Source: Sanguibacter suaedae (GTDB lineage Bacteria; Actinomycetota; Actinomycetes; Actinomycetales; Cellulomonadaceae). From it: a stretch of 64,000 nucleotides of DNA. Numbering within the stretch: the first letter of the stretch is position 1; each line of letters starts with the position of its first letter. This document shows, piece by piece, positions 26,065 through 34,916 of the stretch. The stretch lies in contig NZ_JAEINH010000001.1 in the NCBI RefSeq assembly GCF_016342785.1, positions 62,001-126,000 on the forward strand, given 5' to 3'. Made by a program: the position numbers and the translations under genes. The notes beneath the pieces are model-generated. The model did not search any database. It was not told the DNA's origin and was given only the letters and a program-made list of their open reading frames with translations.

Positions 26065-27000
26065 ATGGGAACCCCGACTCGACGCCCGCGGGTGTGCGTC
26101 CTCGCGCTCATGCCGCTGCTCACCGTGACGATCGAGGCGGCGAGCCGCCCCGGTGACACGGAGGTCCACGTCCATGCGGGCGGGCAGGGGCCGTGGTTGG
26201 CGCGGATGGCGCACTCGCTCGGCGTCGACGTGGTGCTGTGCGGGCCGTTCGGCGGGGAGAACGGGGCGCTCGTGGAGCACCTGGTCCGTGAGGAGGGCAT
26301 CGTGGTGCGCGCGACCCCGGGCAGGGGCACGGGCGCGTACGTCCACGACCGCCGGGAGGGCGACCGTGACGAGCTGGCGTCGGTGCGGCCCGTCACCCTG
26401 GACCGCCACGAGCTGGACGACCTGTACAGCGCGACCCTCGTCGAGGCGCTCGAGGCCGACGTCCTGGTCCTCACCGGCGACGACGCGGGCCTGGTCCCGG
26501 CGTCGTTCCTGGGGCGCATCGCCGGTGACGCGCGGGCTGCGGGGATCACGGTGGTGTCGGACCTCTCGGGCGACCAGGCGGCGGCCGTGGCGGACGTCGA
26601 GGGGACGATCCTCAAGATGAGCCACTCCGAGCTGGCCGAGGGCGGCTTCGCATCGGGCACGGAGGTCGAGGAGCTCGTCGAGGGCGCACGGGGGCTGCTG
26701 CGCCGCGGTGCGGCGGTCGTCATGGTGTCCCGGGCCGACGAGCCGTCGCTCGCGGTCACGGGCGACCGCGTGGTGGAGGTGTCCGTCCCCGACGTGTCGC
26801 CGGCGGACCACCGCGGCGCGGGCGACTCCATGACGGCGGGCATCAGCGTGGGCCTCGCCCGCGGCGACGCCCTGGAGGACGCGCTGCGCCTGGGGGCGGC
26901 GGCGGGCGTGCTCAACGCGACGCGGCACGGGCTCGGCACGGGCGGCGGGGACGACGTCGACCGTCTCGCGGGGCACGTGACGGTGACCCCACGGGACTGA
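26065..27000 (+). CDS. PfkB-family carbohydrate kinase (1-phosphofructokinase-like)
   Basis: The 311-residue protein shows the PfkB pattern: N-terminal HVHAGGQGPWLARMAHSLG substrate region, VLTGDDAG mid-strand, and the nucleotide/catalytic signature HRGAGDSMTAGIS (about residues 249-261) with the base Asp about 254. It phosphorylates a sugar or sugar phosphate; LacC/FruK-type sequences are closest in style, but the usual N-terminal TLNPALD motif is replaced by LALMPLLTVTIE. TACGCT lies eight bases before the ATG without a Shine-Dalgarno site, so the message may be leaderless. Confidence 0.86.
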   Translation: MGTPTRRPRVCVLALMPLLTVTIEAASRPGDTEVHVHAGGQGPWLARMAHSLGVDVVLCGPFGGENGALVEHLVREEGIVVRATPGRGTGAYVHDRREGDRDELASVRPVTLDRHELDDLYSATLVEALEADVLVLTGDDAGLVPASFLGRIAGDARAAGITVVSDLSGDQAAAVADVEGTILKMSHSELAEGGFASGTEVEELVEGARGLLRRGAAVVMVSRADEPSLAVTGDRVVEVSVPDVSPADHRGAGDSMTAGISVGLARGDALEDALRLGAAAGVLNATRHGLGTGGGDDVDRLAGHVTVTPRD

Positions 27001-27043
27001 CGACGACCGAGACGGTACGGACAGGGACGACGGACGGAGAACC

Positions 27044-27811
27044 ATGCGTGCACTCATCACCAACGACGACGGCATCGACTCACGGGGACTGACGGTCCTC
27101 GCGGAGGTCGCGGCGGCGGCAGGGTTCGAGGTGGTCGTCGCCGCGCCCGCGCGGGAGGCGTCGGGCGCCAGCGCGTCGCTCATCGGCTACGAGGCGACGG
27201 GCGACGAGCTGCTCTACGAGGAGCGGACGCCGCCCGGGCTCGCCGACGGGATCCCGTCGTTCGCGGTGCAGGCGGCGCCGGCCCTCATCACGTTCGTCGG
27301 GGCCAACGGGGCGTTCGGTCCCGCCCCCGACCTCGTGCTGTCCGGGGTCAACCGGGGGGCGAACGTCGGGAACGCGGTGCTCCACTCCGGGACCGTGGGT
27401 GCCGCCCTGTCGGCGATGACCCACGGCATCCCGGGCGTCGCGGTGTCCCTGGACGCCGACGACCCGCAGCACTGGGCGACGGCGTCGCAGGTCACGGCCC
27501 GGGTGGTCGACTGGGTCCTGCCGCGCCTCACCGGGGACGAGGAGTGGCGGCCCGGGGTCGTCAACGTCAACGTCCCCGACGTGCCCGCCGAGGAGCTCCG
27601 CGGGGTGCGCAGGGCGCCCCTCGCGTCGTTCGGCGCGGTCCGTGGCCGCGTCTACGAGGCGGACGGCGGGCGGCTGACCCCGGTGTTCGGTGACAGCACC
27701 GCGCCGGACGAGCCCGGGTCGGACGCCCAGCTGCTCACCGAGGGATGGGCGACGGTGACGATGCTCCGCTCCCCCTGGTTCGACGCGGACGCGGCGCTGC
27801 CCGGGGACTGA
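27044..27811 (+). CDS. surE: 5'/3'-nucleotidase SurE
   Basis: The metal-binding signature ITNDDGID stands at residues 5-12, followed by APAREASGASASL and SGVNRGANVGNAVLHSGTVGAA, all typical of SurE acid phosphatases that dephosphorylate nucleoside monophosphates. The 255-residue length is normal. ACGGAG lies five bases before ATG. It follows the kinase gene by 43 bases on the same strand and may be co-transcribed. Confidence 0.93.
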   Translation: MRALITNDDGIDSRGLTVLAEVAAAAGFEVVVAAPAREASGASASLIGYEATGDELLYEERTPPGLADGIPSFAVQAAPALITFVGANGAFGPAPDLVLSGVNRGANVGNAVLHSGTVGAALSAMTHGIPGVAVSLDADDPQHWATASQVTARVVDWVLPRLTGDEEWRPGVVNVNVPDVPAEELRGVRRAPLASFGAVRGRVYEADGGRLTPVFGDSTAPDEPGSDAQLLTEGWATVTMLRSPWFDADAALPGD

Positions 27812-27889
27812 GGGACGTCGCACACCCCGTCGACGCAGACGGGCGCGTCGGCGCCCAGCATCGTCAGGGGCGCCGGGGCGGGGGCGGCC

Positions 27890-28552
27890 TCACGCATCGA
27901 CGGCTCGCTCGGTCGTCGCGCGCTCGAGGACGTCAAGGAGGACGGCGGGCTCCTGCGCGCCGCTCACCCCGTACCGGCTGTCCACCACGAAGAACGGCAC
28001 GCCCTGGATCCCGTATGCGCGGGCCTGCGCGATGTCGACGGCCACGTCCTCGGCGTGCCGGCCGCTCTCGAGGGCCTCGCGGGTGTCCTCCGCGTCGAGC
28101 CCCACCTCGGCGGCGAGCTCCACGAGCGTGTCGAGGTCACCCACGTGCCGGCCCTCGGTGAAGTAGGCGCGCAGCAGCCTCTCCTTCATCTCGCCCTGGA
28201 GGCCGTGCGCCTTGGCGTGGTGGAGCAGCTCGTGCCCCTTGAGGGTCTTCGTGTGGTGCAGGGCGTCGAAGTCGTAGTCGAGGCCCACGGACCGGGCGAT
28301 GCCGGTGACCTGCTCGAGCATCGTGGCCACCTGGTCGCGCGGCATGCCCTTGTGGTGGGCGAGGAAGTCGACGGTGGACCCGGCGAAGTCCACGGGCGTG
28401 TCCGGGGAGAGCTCGAACGAGTGGTACTCGACCTCGACGTCCGTCCCGGTGCGCTCACGGAACGTCGCCGCGGCCTCCTCGAGGCGGCGCTTGCCGATGT
28501 AGCACCAGGGGCACGCGATGTCGGACCAGACGTCGACCTTGAGAGCGTTCAT
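27890..28552 (-). CDS. DsbA-family (FrnE-like) thiol-disulfide oxidoreductase
   Basis: The 220-residue protein has the thioredoxin-fold active site CPWC at residues 14-17 and the FrnE hallmark sequence YHSFELSPD, with the cis-Pro segment GIQGVPFFVVDSRYGVSGAQ near 178-196. No signal peptide is present, so it acts in the cytoplasm like FrnE/polyketide-biosynthesis DsbA proteins. It is convergent with surE; a small GC hairpin (GGGCGC/GCGCCC near 27840) in the gap may end both transcripts. Confidence 0.92.
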   Translation of the reverse strand: MNALKVDVWSDIACPWCYIGKRRLEEAAATFRERTGTDVEVEYHSFELSPDTPVDFAGSTVDFLAHHKGMPRDQVATMLEQVTGIARSVGLDYDFDALHHTKTLKGHELLHHAKAHGLQGEMKERLLRAYFTEGRHVGDLDTLVELAAEVGLDAEDTREALESGRHAEDVAVDIAQARAYGIQGVPFFVVDSRYGVSGAQEPAVLLDVLERATTERAVDA

Positions 28553-28613
28553 ACGCGTGCCAACCCCGCTGGTCGGCGCGCCATTCCCGGTGGCCCGGGG
28601 CCATACTCTGGAG

Positions 28614-29099
28614 ATGCCTCACGACGCCCACCCTCAGGCCCAGCCGCCCGACGCACCACCTGCCGACGGACCTCTCCCCAGGACGTCCACGCGGCGCACG
28701 GTGGGCAGGCTCGCCCTCGGGGCGTTCCTGCTCTTCGCCGGGATCAGCCACCTCACGTGGAGCCGCGAGGAGTTCCTCGCGCAGGTCCCGCCGTGGGTGC
28801 CCGTCGACGGCGACACCGTGGTGATCGTGTCGGGCATCGTGGAGGTGAGCCTCGGTGGAGCGCTGCTCCTGCTCCCCGGCCGCCGCGTGGCGGTCGGCTG
28901 GGTCGTGGCCGCCTTCTTCGTGGCGATCTTCCCCGGGAACATCTCCCAGTACGTGACGCGCACCGACGGCTTCGGTCTCGATACGGACGCCGCACGGGCG
29001 ACCCGCCTCGCGTTCCAGCCGCTCCTCGTCCTCTGGGCGCTGTGGTCGACCGGTGCGTGGCGTGACCGTCGCGCGCTGCGCGGCCAGCTCTACCGGTAG
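28614..29099 (+). CDS. DoxX-like four-helix membrane protein
   Basis: The 161-residue product has a Pro/Asp-rich N-tail of about 35 residues and four hydrophobic segments with the DoxX features LALGAFLLFAGISHLTW, VSGIVEVSLGGALLLLPGRR, and a polar NISQYVTRTDGFG loop. Such proteins are linked to redox or quinone-associated membrane functions. ATG at 28614 has GGAG close by and TACTCT four bases further upstream. Its last 10 bases overlap the convergent DUF2510 gene. Confidence 0.82.
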   Translation: MPHDAHPQAQPPDAPPADGPLPRTSTRRTVGRLALGAFLLFAGISHLTWSREEFLAQVPPWVPVDGDTVVIVSGIVEVSLGGALLLLPGRRVAVGWVVAAFFVAIFPGNISQYVTRTDGFGLDTDAARATRLAFQPLLVLWALWSTGAWRDRRALRGQLYR

Positions 29100-29767
29100 C
29101 GGAGGTACACCTCGCCCGCGGCGTCGAGCGTCGCGACGAGGTCGACGCTCTGCGTCGTGCCGTCGGCCCACTCGCCCTCACCACGGCACTCGATGATCAC
29201 CGCGGGCTCCGCGGAACCGGTCGGCCGCTCGACCGTCGACAGGTTGTCCTCCACGAGCTCCACGCCCTCGACCGCGACCAGCCGGCTCTCGTCGGGGTCG
29301 TCCGCGAAGACGTACACGAAGTCCTCGACGAGCTCCTCGCAGCCGTACCCCTCGTCGAAGAGGTCGGCAACGTCCTCCGCGACGGCCCCCTCGGCGGGCT
29401 CGCCCGCACCCGCCCAGATCCCGATCCCCACGACGACGGCGATGGCGACGAGCCCACCCACGATGAACAGGCCCACACCACCCTGGGGCTGCTCCGGCTC
29501 CTGCTGCTGCTGTGCGCCTGCACCGTAGGCGCCGTGGTGGGCGGCATAGGACGCGGACTGGTGCGGCTGCTTCGCGTAGCCGCCCTGGGCCGCATACCCG
29601 GCCTGGCCGTACCCCGCGCCGGCCCCCTGGGCCTGCCCGCCCGACGCGTCCTGGGCCGGTGCGGCACCCGGCGCGGGCTGGGTGTGGACGGTCCACGCTG
29701 CCCCGTCGAAGTACCGCAGCTGCTGGGGCTGCTGAGGGTCGGGGTACCAGCCGGCGGGGGCGCTCAT
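29090..29767 (-). CDS. DUF2510 membrane protein with DUF4333-like extracellular domain
   Basis: The N-terminus is a DUF2510 repeat (APAGWYPDPQQPQQLRYFDG, with AWTVHTQ), followed by about 75 residues rich in Gln, Ala, Gly and Tyr, one transmembrane helix (GLFIVGGLVAIAVVVGIGIW, about 125-145) and an acidic C-terminal domain with two Cys (GYGCEELVEDFV and VIIECRGEGEW) of DUF4333 style. The ATG at 29767 has AGGAG seven bases upstream; a second ATG at 29773 is less well spaced. Function unknown; the low-complexity segment could mediate envelope interactions. Confidence 0.83.
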   Translation of the reverse strand: MSAPAGWYPDPQQPQQLRYFDGAAWTVHTQPAPGAAPAQDASGGQAQGAGAGYGQAGYAAQGGYAKQPHQSASYAAHHGAYGAGAQQQQEPEQPQGGVGLFIVGGLVAIAVVVGIGIWAGAGEPAEGAVAEDVADLFDEGYGCEELVEDFVYVFADDPDESRLVAVEGVELVEDNLSTVERPTGSAEPAVIIECRGEGEWADGTTQSVDLVATLDAAGEVYLRYR

Positions 29768-29967
29768 GGTCATGCTCCTGTGACGTTCGGTGCGCGACGC
29801 GCAGCACGCACGCGTGCTGGATCCATCGGCGGGTTCGCCACGAATCCTCATCCCTCGGCGCACACGCGCGCAAGCCGCCGCGCCCCCGCGGTGCGGTCTG
29901 TCCCCAGATGTCCCCCGGCCCCACGCGGGGGACGCCCGTCGGTCCCGGCGTCGGTTAGCGTGGCGCC

Positions 29968-30654
29968 ATGACCGCACCGACCCTCGAGGGGAGCGCCCTC
30001 GAGGGCGAGCCGCTCTCCGTGCACCTGCGGACCGCGACCCGCACCCAGCACGAGGAGGCCGAGGGCACGTCGTTCATCGGGTCCCTCATGGCCGGCGACC
30101 TCGACGTCGCCGCCTACGCCGACCTCGCGGCACAGCACCACGCCATCTACTCGGCCCTCGAGGCCGCGGAGCCCTTCCTCCGGGCGGACCGCCACGGGGC
30201 GCGCCTCGTCTTCGGCGAGCTCCCCCGCGTCAGGGCGCTCGAGGCGGACCTCACGACGCTCGTCGGCCCCTCGTGGCGCGACGAGGTCCGCACCCTCCCG
30301 GCCACCGAGCGCTACGCGGCCCGCCTCCGCGACGTCGCGGGCACCTGGGTGGGCGGGTACGCGGCCCACGCCTACACCCGCTACCTCGGGGACCTCTCGG
30401 GCGGGCTCGCCGTCAAGGCGATCCTCCAGCGCACCTACCGTGTCCCCGACGAGGCCGTGAACTTCTACACGTTCCCCGGCATCGCCAAGCCCAAGCTCTT
30501 CAAGGACGAGTACCGCAGGCGCCTCGACGCCCTGCCCCTCGACACCGACGAGCGGGAGCGCGTCGCCGACGAGGCCCGCACCGCGTTCCGGCTCAACACC
30601 GACCTCTTCCGCGAGCTCGCCGAGGTCCACCTCCCCACCCCGCAGGACCCCTGA
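29968..30654 (+). CDS. Heme oxygenase (biliverdin-producing)
   Basis: The 228-residue helical protein carries the proximal heme ligand in TRTQHEEAEG (His28) and the distal-helix signature YLGDLSGGLAVK (about residues 138-149) whose glycines lie over the heme. It degrades heme to biliverdin, CO and iron, serving iron acquisition. TAGCGT six bases ahead of ATG and no Shine-Dalgarno sequence suggest a leaderless transcript. No heme transporter is nearby. Confidence 0.94.
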   Translation: MTAPTLEGSALEGEPLSVHLRTATRTQHEEAEGTSFIGSLMAGDLDVAAYADLAAQHHAIYSALEAAEPFLRADRHGARLVFGELPRVRALEADLTTLVGPSWRDEVRTLPATERYAARLRDVAGTWVGGYAAHAYTRYLGDLSGGLAVKAILQRTYRVPDEAVNFYTFPGIAKPKLFKDEYRRRLDALPLDTDERERVADEARTAFRLNTDLFRELAEVHLPTPQDP

Positions 30655-30760
30655 GGGCGGGCTGCCGGGCGATGGGGAGAACTCTCCACCACGCGGGCGC
30701 CCGTCTCTGGCAGGATCACCCCGGGCGGACCACCCGCCCCACCAGAACAGGAGGACGTCC

Positions 30761-31384
30761 GTGGCTCAGCTGAGGATGCAAGGCCATCGGGTCCTGGTGG
30801 CCGACCTGACGGGGGACACCGTCCGGGCGATCACCGGGTCGATGGTCGCGTACGAGGGCAAGGTCGCCTTCAAGAGCGCCGGGATGGGCGGCGGCGACGG
30901 CTTCAAGGCCGCACTCAAGCGCAAGGTCACCGGCGAGTCCATCTCGCTCATGGAGATGTCCGGCACCGGCACCGTGTACCTCGCGGTCGACGCCCAGGAC
31001 ATCACCATCGTCGAGCTCACCAACGACGTCATGAACGTCGAGGCGTCCCAGCTCCTCGCGCTCGCCGGGGACCTGCGGACCGACGTGAAGTTCTCCGGGC
31101 TTCGCGGCGCGACGTCCGGGCAGGGTCTGTTCACCACCACGGTGAGCGGCACCGGTCACGTGGCGCTCCTGTCGGCCGGCGGGCCGCTCATCGCCCTCGA
31201 GGTCACCCCCCAGTACCCGCTCGTCGCGGACCCCGACGCCTTCGTGGCGTTCCGCGGAGCGCTCAACCAGTCGTTCGTCACGGACGTCACCTGGCGGTCC
31301 GCCCTCGGCGGCGGCAACGGCGAGGCCTTCTCGCTGCGGTTCGACGGCCAGGGCGTCGTGTACATCCAGCCAGAGGAGCGCTGA
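30761..31384 (+). CDS. AIM24 family protein, first of three tandem copies
   Basis: The 207-residue product has the AIM24 beta-helix pattern with GSMVAYEGKV, GQGLFTTTVSGTGHVAL and a terminal GQGVVYIQ repeat. GTG start at 30761 is preceded by AGGAGG. The three AIM24 genes are spaced by 1 and 11 bases and clearly form one operon. Bacterial members are uncharacterised or linked to envelope and gas-vesicle-like contexts; mitochondrial Aim24 organises membranes. Role here unknown. Confidence 0.88.
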   Translation: MAQLRMQGHRVLVADLTGDTVRAITGSMVAYEGKVAFKSAGMGGGDGFKAALKRKVTGESISLMEMSGTGTVYLAVDAQDITIVELTNDVMNVEASQLLALAGDLRTDVKFSGLRGATSGQGLFTTTVSGTGHVALLSAGGPLIALEVTPQYPLVADPDAFVAFRGALNQSFVTDVTWRSALGGGNGEAFSLRFDGQGVVYIQPEER

Positions 31385-31385
31385 C

Positions 31386-32060
31386 ATGACCATGGAGCTC
31401 GTGAACAGCAAGGTCCTCAAGGTGGGCGTCCAGCACGGCCAGACGGTCACGGCCCGCAAGGGCTCGATGCTCTACTACAAGGGCGACGTGACCTTCACCC
31501 CGCACTCGATGGGCGGTGGCGGCGGCATGCCCGGGTTCAGCGGCGTCGCCGGGATGGCGGGACGCATGATGCAGGGCGAGCACGTGGCCCTCATGGTCGC
31601 CCAGGGCGCGGGAGAGGTCTTCTACGGCCTCGAGGGCCTCTACGTGGAGATCATCCCCCTCGACGGGTCGTCGATGCTCACCGTGGAGGCCGACCGTCTC
31701 CTCGCCTACGAGGGTCACGTCCAGACCTCGATCGTGCCCCTCACCTCCCAGGGCGGCATCCGCGGCGCCGTGCGGGGTGCCATGACCGGCCAGGGGATGT
31801 TCACCACGCAGGTCAGCGGTCAGGGCACCGTCGCCGTCCTCTCCCACGGCGGGTGCTTCCCCCTGCAGGTCGGCGGGTACGGCGGCGAGGTCGTCGTCGA
31901 CCCGCAGGCCTATGTGGGGCACCTGGGGAACATCACCGTGGACCTCTCCGCGAGCGTCGGGTTCCGCGACGTCGTCGGGCGCGGCTCCGGTGAGGCCACC
32001 CAGCTGAAGATGTCCGGCCAGGGCACCGTGTGGGTCCAGGCGTCCGAGAAGAAGTTCTGA
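31386..32060 (+). CDS. AIM24 family protein, second copy
   Basis: This 224-residue paralogue has the same motif order: KGSMLYYKGDVTF, a Gly/Met-rich insertion (GGGGGMPGFSG), GQGMFTTQVSGQGTVAVL and the final GQGTVWVQASEKKF. ATG follows the previous stop by one base, so translation is coupled. The Gly/Met stretch is absent from the first and third copies. Confidence 0.88.
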   Translation: MTMELVNSKVLKVGVQHGQTVTARKGSMLYYKGDVTFTPHSMGGGGGMPGFSGVAGMAGRMMQGEHVALMVAQGAGEVFYGLEGLYVEIIPLDGSSMLTVEADRLLAYEGHVQTSIVPLTSQGGIRGAVRGAMTGQGMFTTQVSGQGTVAVLSHGGCFPLQVGGYGGEVVVDPQAYVGHLGNITVDLSASVGFRDVVGRGSGEATQLKMSGQGTVWVQASEKKF

Positions 32061-32071
32061 GGAGGGCCACC

Positions 32072-32824
32072 ATGAGCATCCAGATCCACACCCCCGCATC
32101 CCTCCCGTCGAACGACAACGTCCCCGACAACGACTACGCGTTCAGCATCGAGCTCGCGGGCACCCCGTGGTTCACGTCCAAGGGCGCGATGATCGCCTAC
32201 TACGGGACCGTCCAGTTCGAGCCGCTGAGCCGCACCAGCCTCACCGGGCTCGTCGCCTCGCAGTTCTCCTCACCCCTGTACGCGAACGACTGGGTGATCG
32301 CCCAGGGGCACGGGAAGCTGATCCTCGGGGACCGCGGGTTCAACATCAACTCCTACGACCTCGACGACGCGAACCTCACCATCCGTGCGTCGAATCTCCT
32401 GGCGTTCGAGCCCGGCCTCGCCCTCAAGCAGTCGATCGTGCCCGGCTTCGTCACGCTCCTGGGCACCGGGAAGTTCCTCGCGTCGTCCAACGGCCAGGTG
32501 ATGTTCGCCGAGCCGCCCCTGCGCATCGACCCGCAGGCTCTCGTGGGCTGGGCCGACTGCCCGTCGCCGTCGCACCACTTCGACGCCGGGTGGATGCACA
32601 ACTTCCTCAGCGCCGCCGCCGGGTTCTTCGGGATGGCGTCCGGCGAGGAGCGCCAGTTCGACTTCACCGGTGCGGGCACGGTGCTCATCCAGTCGTCGGA
32701 GAAGGTCATCGACGACGCGCACCTCCTGCGCCACATCGAGTCGGAGACCCAGCCGCTGAGCCAGGCGTCGCTCCAGCAGCTGCACCGCTCCATCGGGGCC
32801 CGTCTCACGCAGGACGGCTACTGA
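32072..32824 (+). CDS. AIM24 family protein, third copy, extended
   Basis: The 250-residue copy keeps SKGAMIAYYGTVQFEPL, the GNGQ-like repeat turns and TGAGTVLIQSSEKV, and adds a helical C-terminal tail of about 25 residues (LRHIESETQPLSQASLQQLH). It has GAGGAGGG before the ATG at 32072. It is the most divergent of the three and may be the partner that gives a hetero-oligomer; that is inference. Confidence 0.87.
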   Translation: MSIQIHTPASLPSNDNVPDNDYAFSIELAGTPWFTSKGAMIAYYGTVQFEPLSRTSLTGLVASQFSSPLYANDWVIAQGHGKLILGDRGFNINSYDLDDANLTIRASNLLAFEPGLALKQSIVPGFVTLLGTGKFLASSNGQVMFAEPPLRIDPQALVGWADCPSPSHHFDAGWMHNFLSAAAGFFGMASGEERQFDFTGAGTVLIQSSEKVIDDAHLLRHIESETQPLSQASLQQLHRSIGARLTQDGY

Positions 32825-32855
32825 CGGGTTCCGTGGACCTGCATCGTCGAGCGGT

Positions 32856-33035
32856 CTAGGCCTGGGGCTGCGTCAGCTCGGGGCGACCGGCGGGGCCGGG
32901 CGCGGTCGTGAGCCGACGCGGACGCCGGTTCCCCGGTGCCCGACCTCCCAGCGCGACGATCCGTCGGATGAGGCGCTGCCGCGCGGCCTCGAGCTCGTCG
33001 TCGCCCGGGCAACGCTCCTCGTCACTGTCAGACAT
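32856..33035 (-). CDS. Possible small protein, unknown
   Basis: A 59-residue frame begins MSDSDEERCPGDDELEAARQ and becomes strongly basic (RRPRRLTTAPG). Third-position GC is high and a GGGGAG lies about 12 bases upstream of the ATG, but no family is recognised and it could be spurious. It sits between the AIM24 operon and the GH16 gene. Confidence 0.3.
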   Translation of the reverse strand: MSDSDEERCPGDDELEAARQRLIRRIVALGGRAPGNRRPRRLTTAPGPAGRPELTQPQA

Positions 33036-33193
33036 CAGCTTCTCGCTCCCCGCTCTACCTGGGCTCCTCACCCTCTGCGGCAGATCCTACCGACTGGTCA
33101 GGAGAAGCCCATGGGGAGGGGTGTCCACCGCGGAGCCGGGCGGAGGGGCGCGGGATGAGGCACACTACGACGCCGCAGCACCCCGACGCCGGT

Positions 33194-33199
33194 TAGCAT
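33194..33199 (+). promoter_or_regulatory. Probable -10 box (TAGCAT) of the GH16 gene
   Basis: TAGCAT stands 63 bases before the GH16 start. The leader contains a short hairpin (GGAGGGC with GCCCTCC, 33205-33227) and AAGGA eight bases before ATG. Confidence 0.4.
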
Positions 33200-33262
33200 C
33201 GCCTGGAGGGCCGGACATGTGCCCTCCATCACGTTTGCCCCCTCGATGATGAAGGATCGACC

Positions 33263-34819
33263 ATGAAGATTCCCAAGTTCCTGGCCGCCGGGACGGCCAC
33301 CGGACTGCTCCTGATGTCGATGGGGGCCGCGCCGGCTCTCGCGGCGCCCGTCGACACGGCGCCGATGGCCACCGCCGCCGTGGACCCCGGCCCCGCCGGC
33401 GACTTCTCCTGGAAGGGCTACAACTGGCAGAAGCGCAGCTACGGGGGCGGGCCGCACTTCAACGGCCAGTTCAGCGCTGCCAACGTGTCCGACCCGGACG
33501 CCAACGGTCACGTGAAGCTCTCGCTGACCAACCCGACGGGGAACGCCCCCGTGGCGTCCGAGATGATCTCCACGAAGCGCGGCTGGGGCTACGGCACGTA
33601 CCAGACGACCGTGGAGAAGGACCTCTCCGCGATGCAGGACGAGACCGTGTGGGGCTGCCTCTTCACGTACGACCCCGCCGCGGCGCCCGGCCACACCGAG
33701 ATCGACCTCTGCGAGACGTCCGCCTGGGGAGGTGGCCCGGCAGCGAACCCGTGGCCGATCCTGCAGGGCCACGGCTACTGGCACGACGACACGAAGGCGC
33801 CCGGCGTGGGCAGCAACGTGGTCAACTTCCCGGTGACGAACACCGCGAACCTCACGCACCGGATGGTGTGGGAGCCGGGGAAGATCACCTTCGAGACGTT
33901 CGCGGGCGAGGGCGCGGGCGGCGCGCTCCTCAAGCGGACCGTGCTCGACGGCCCCACCGTCCCCAAGCCGGCCAACGAGGCGATCCACTTCAACCTCTGG
34001 GCGATCGGGAGCGGAGGCGGCAACCCGAGCATCATGAAGCCCGAGACGGCGGTCCTCAAGGACTTCTCCTTCACGCCCCGCGGCTCGACCGCCCCCGTGC
34101 CCGTGACTCCGGCCCCAGCGCCGGCTCCTGCGCCCTCTCCTGCTCCTGCTCCCGTTCCGGCCCCCGCGCCCGTGACTGGGTGGTCCTCCACGGCCACGGC
34201 GACGGCAGCCCCCGTGGCCGGTAGGACCACCTCCGTGTCCGTCAAGATCACGGCGCCCGCGGGCCCGCAGACCAACAAGCTCGTCAACGTCGACGTCCGC
34301 AAGAACGGCACCAAGGTCGGCCAGGCGTTCGTCGAGGGCGTGGACCTCACCGGCACCACGACCAGGACCCTCACGCTTCCGGCACTTCCCGCCGGGGACT
34401 ACGAGCTCGTCACCATGGTGTTCGACAACTCCTCGTGGAACTCCTGGGCGTACAGCAGCCCCGGGACGCCCCTGAAGGTGCCTGCGCCCGCTGCCGCGCC
34501 CAACGCCTGGGGATCGTCGGTCACCGTCCAGGGCAGGGCGGTCGCGGGCAAGACCACCCCGGCGCAGGTCAGGATCACGGCGCCCGCGGGCCCGCAGACC
34601 AACAAGCTCGTCAACGTCGATGTCCGCCGGAACGGCGTCAAGGTCGGCCAGGTCTTCGTCGAGCGCGCCACGCTCACCGGGACCACCACGAGGACGCTCA
34701 CGCTGCCGGGCCTGCCCGCAGGCGACTACGAGCTCGTGACGATGGTGTTCAACGACTCGTCGTGGAACGCGTGGGCGTACAGCAGCCCCGGCGTGCCCTT
34801 CAAGGTCGCCGCCCGGTAG
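33263..34819 (+). CDS. Secreted GH16-type glycoside hydrolase with two C-terminal repeats
   Basis: Residues 1 to about 28 form a signal peptide (cleavage near ALAAP). The catalytic domain (about 45-275) contains the GH16 core EIDLCE, matching ExDxxE with nucleophile and acid/base glutamates, and aromatic substrate loops. A Pro/Ala linker (APAPAPAPSP type) leads to two copies of a domain of about 85 residues (WSSTATATAA... and WGSSVTVQGR...), each ending AWAYSSPG or SWAYSSPG. Target is a beta-1,3/1,4-glucan or related polysaccharide. Length 518; AAGGA precedes the ATG. The repeats probably bind carbohydrate or the cell surface, not shown. Confidence 0.88.
   Translation: MKIPKFLAAGTATGLLLMSMGAAPALAAPVDTAPMATAAVDPGPAGDFSWKGYNWQKRSYGGGPHFNGQFSAANVSDPDANGHVKLSLTNPTGNAPVASEMISTKRGWGYGTYQTTVEKDLSAMQDETVWGCLFTYDPAAAPGHTEIDLCETSAWGGGPAANPWPILQGHGYWHDDTKAPGVGSNVVNFPVTNTANLTHRMVWEPGKITFETFAGEGAGGALLKRTVLDGPTVPKPANEAIHFNLWAIGSGGGNPSIMKPETAVLKDFSFTPRGSTAPVPVTPAPAPAPAPSPAPAPVPAPAPVTGWSSTATATAAPVAGRTTSVSVKITAPAGPQTNKLVNVDVRKNGTKVGQAFVEGVDLTGTTTRTLTLPALPAGDYELVTMVFDNSSWNSWAYSSPGTPLKVPAPAAAPNAWGSSVTVQGRAVAGKTTPAQVRITAPAGPQTNKLVNVDVRRNGVKVGQVFVERATLTGTTTRTLTLPGLPAGDYELVTMVFNDSSWNAWAYSSPGVPFKVAAR
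34247..34620 (+). repeat. 47-bp perfect direct repeat within the GH16 gene
   Basis: 34247-34293 and 34574-34620 are identical at the DNA level, 327 bases (109 codons) apart, inside the two C-terminal domains. Identity including third positions indicates recent duplication or gene conversion. Confidence 0.85.
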
Positions 34820-34831
34820 TCGCTGGAGAGC

Positions 34832-34886
34832 GACTGTCACACCAGAGGCCCGCCGGACCGCCGGCGGGGCCTCTGGTGTGTCAGTC
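34832..34886. terminator. Long bidirectional hairpin
   Basis: The arms meet around a 4-base loop (ACCG, 34857-34860) and pair over about 25 bp with one mismatch and one bulge, lying between the GH16 stop and the convergent jetC stop. It is unusually long for a terminator but the position fits. Confidence 0.75.
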
Positions 34887-34916
34887 CCGCACGGACGACG
34901 CCGGGACCGGCACGGC

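Noticed and set aside
33205-33227. Riboswitch in the GH16 leader
   Set aside because: Only one short 7-bp hairpin is present, with no recognisable aptamer; too little to call.
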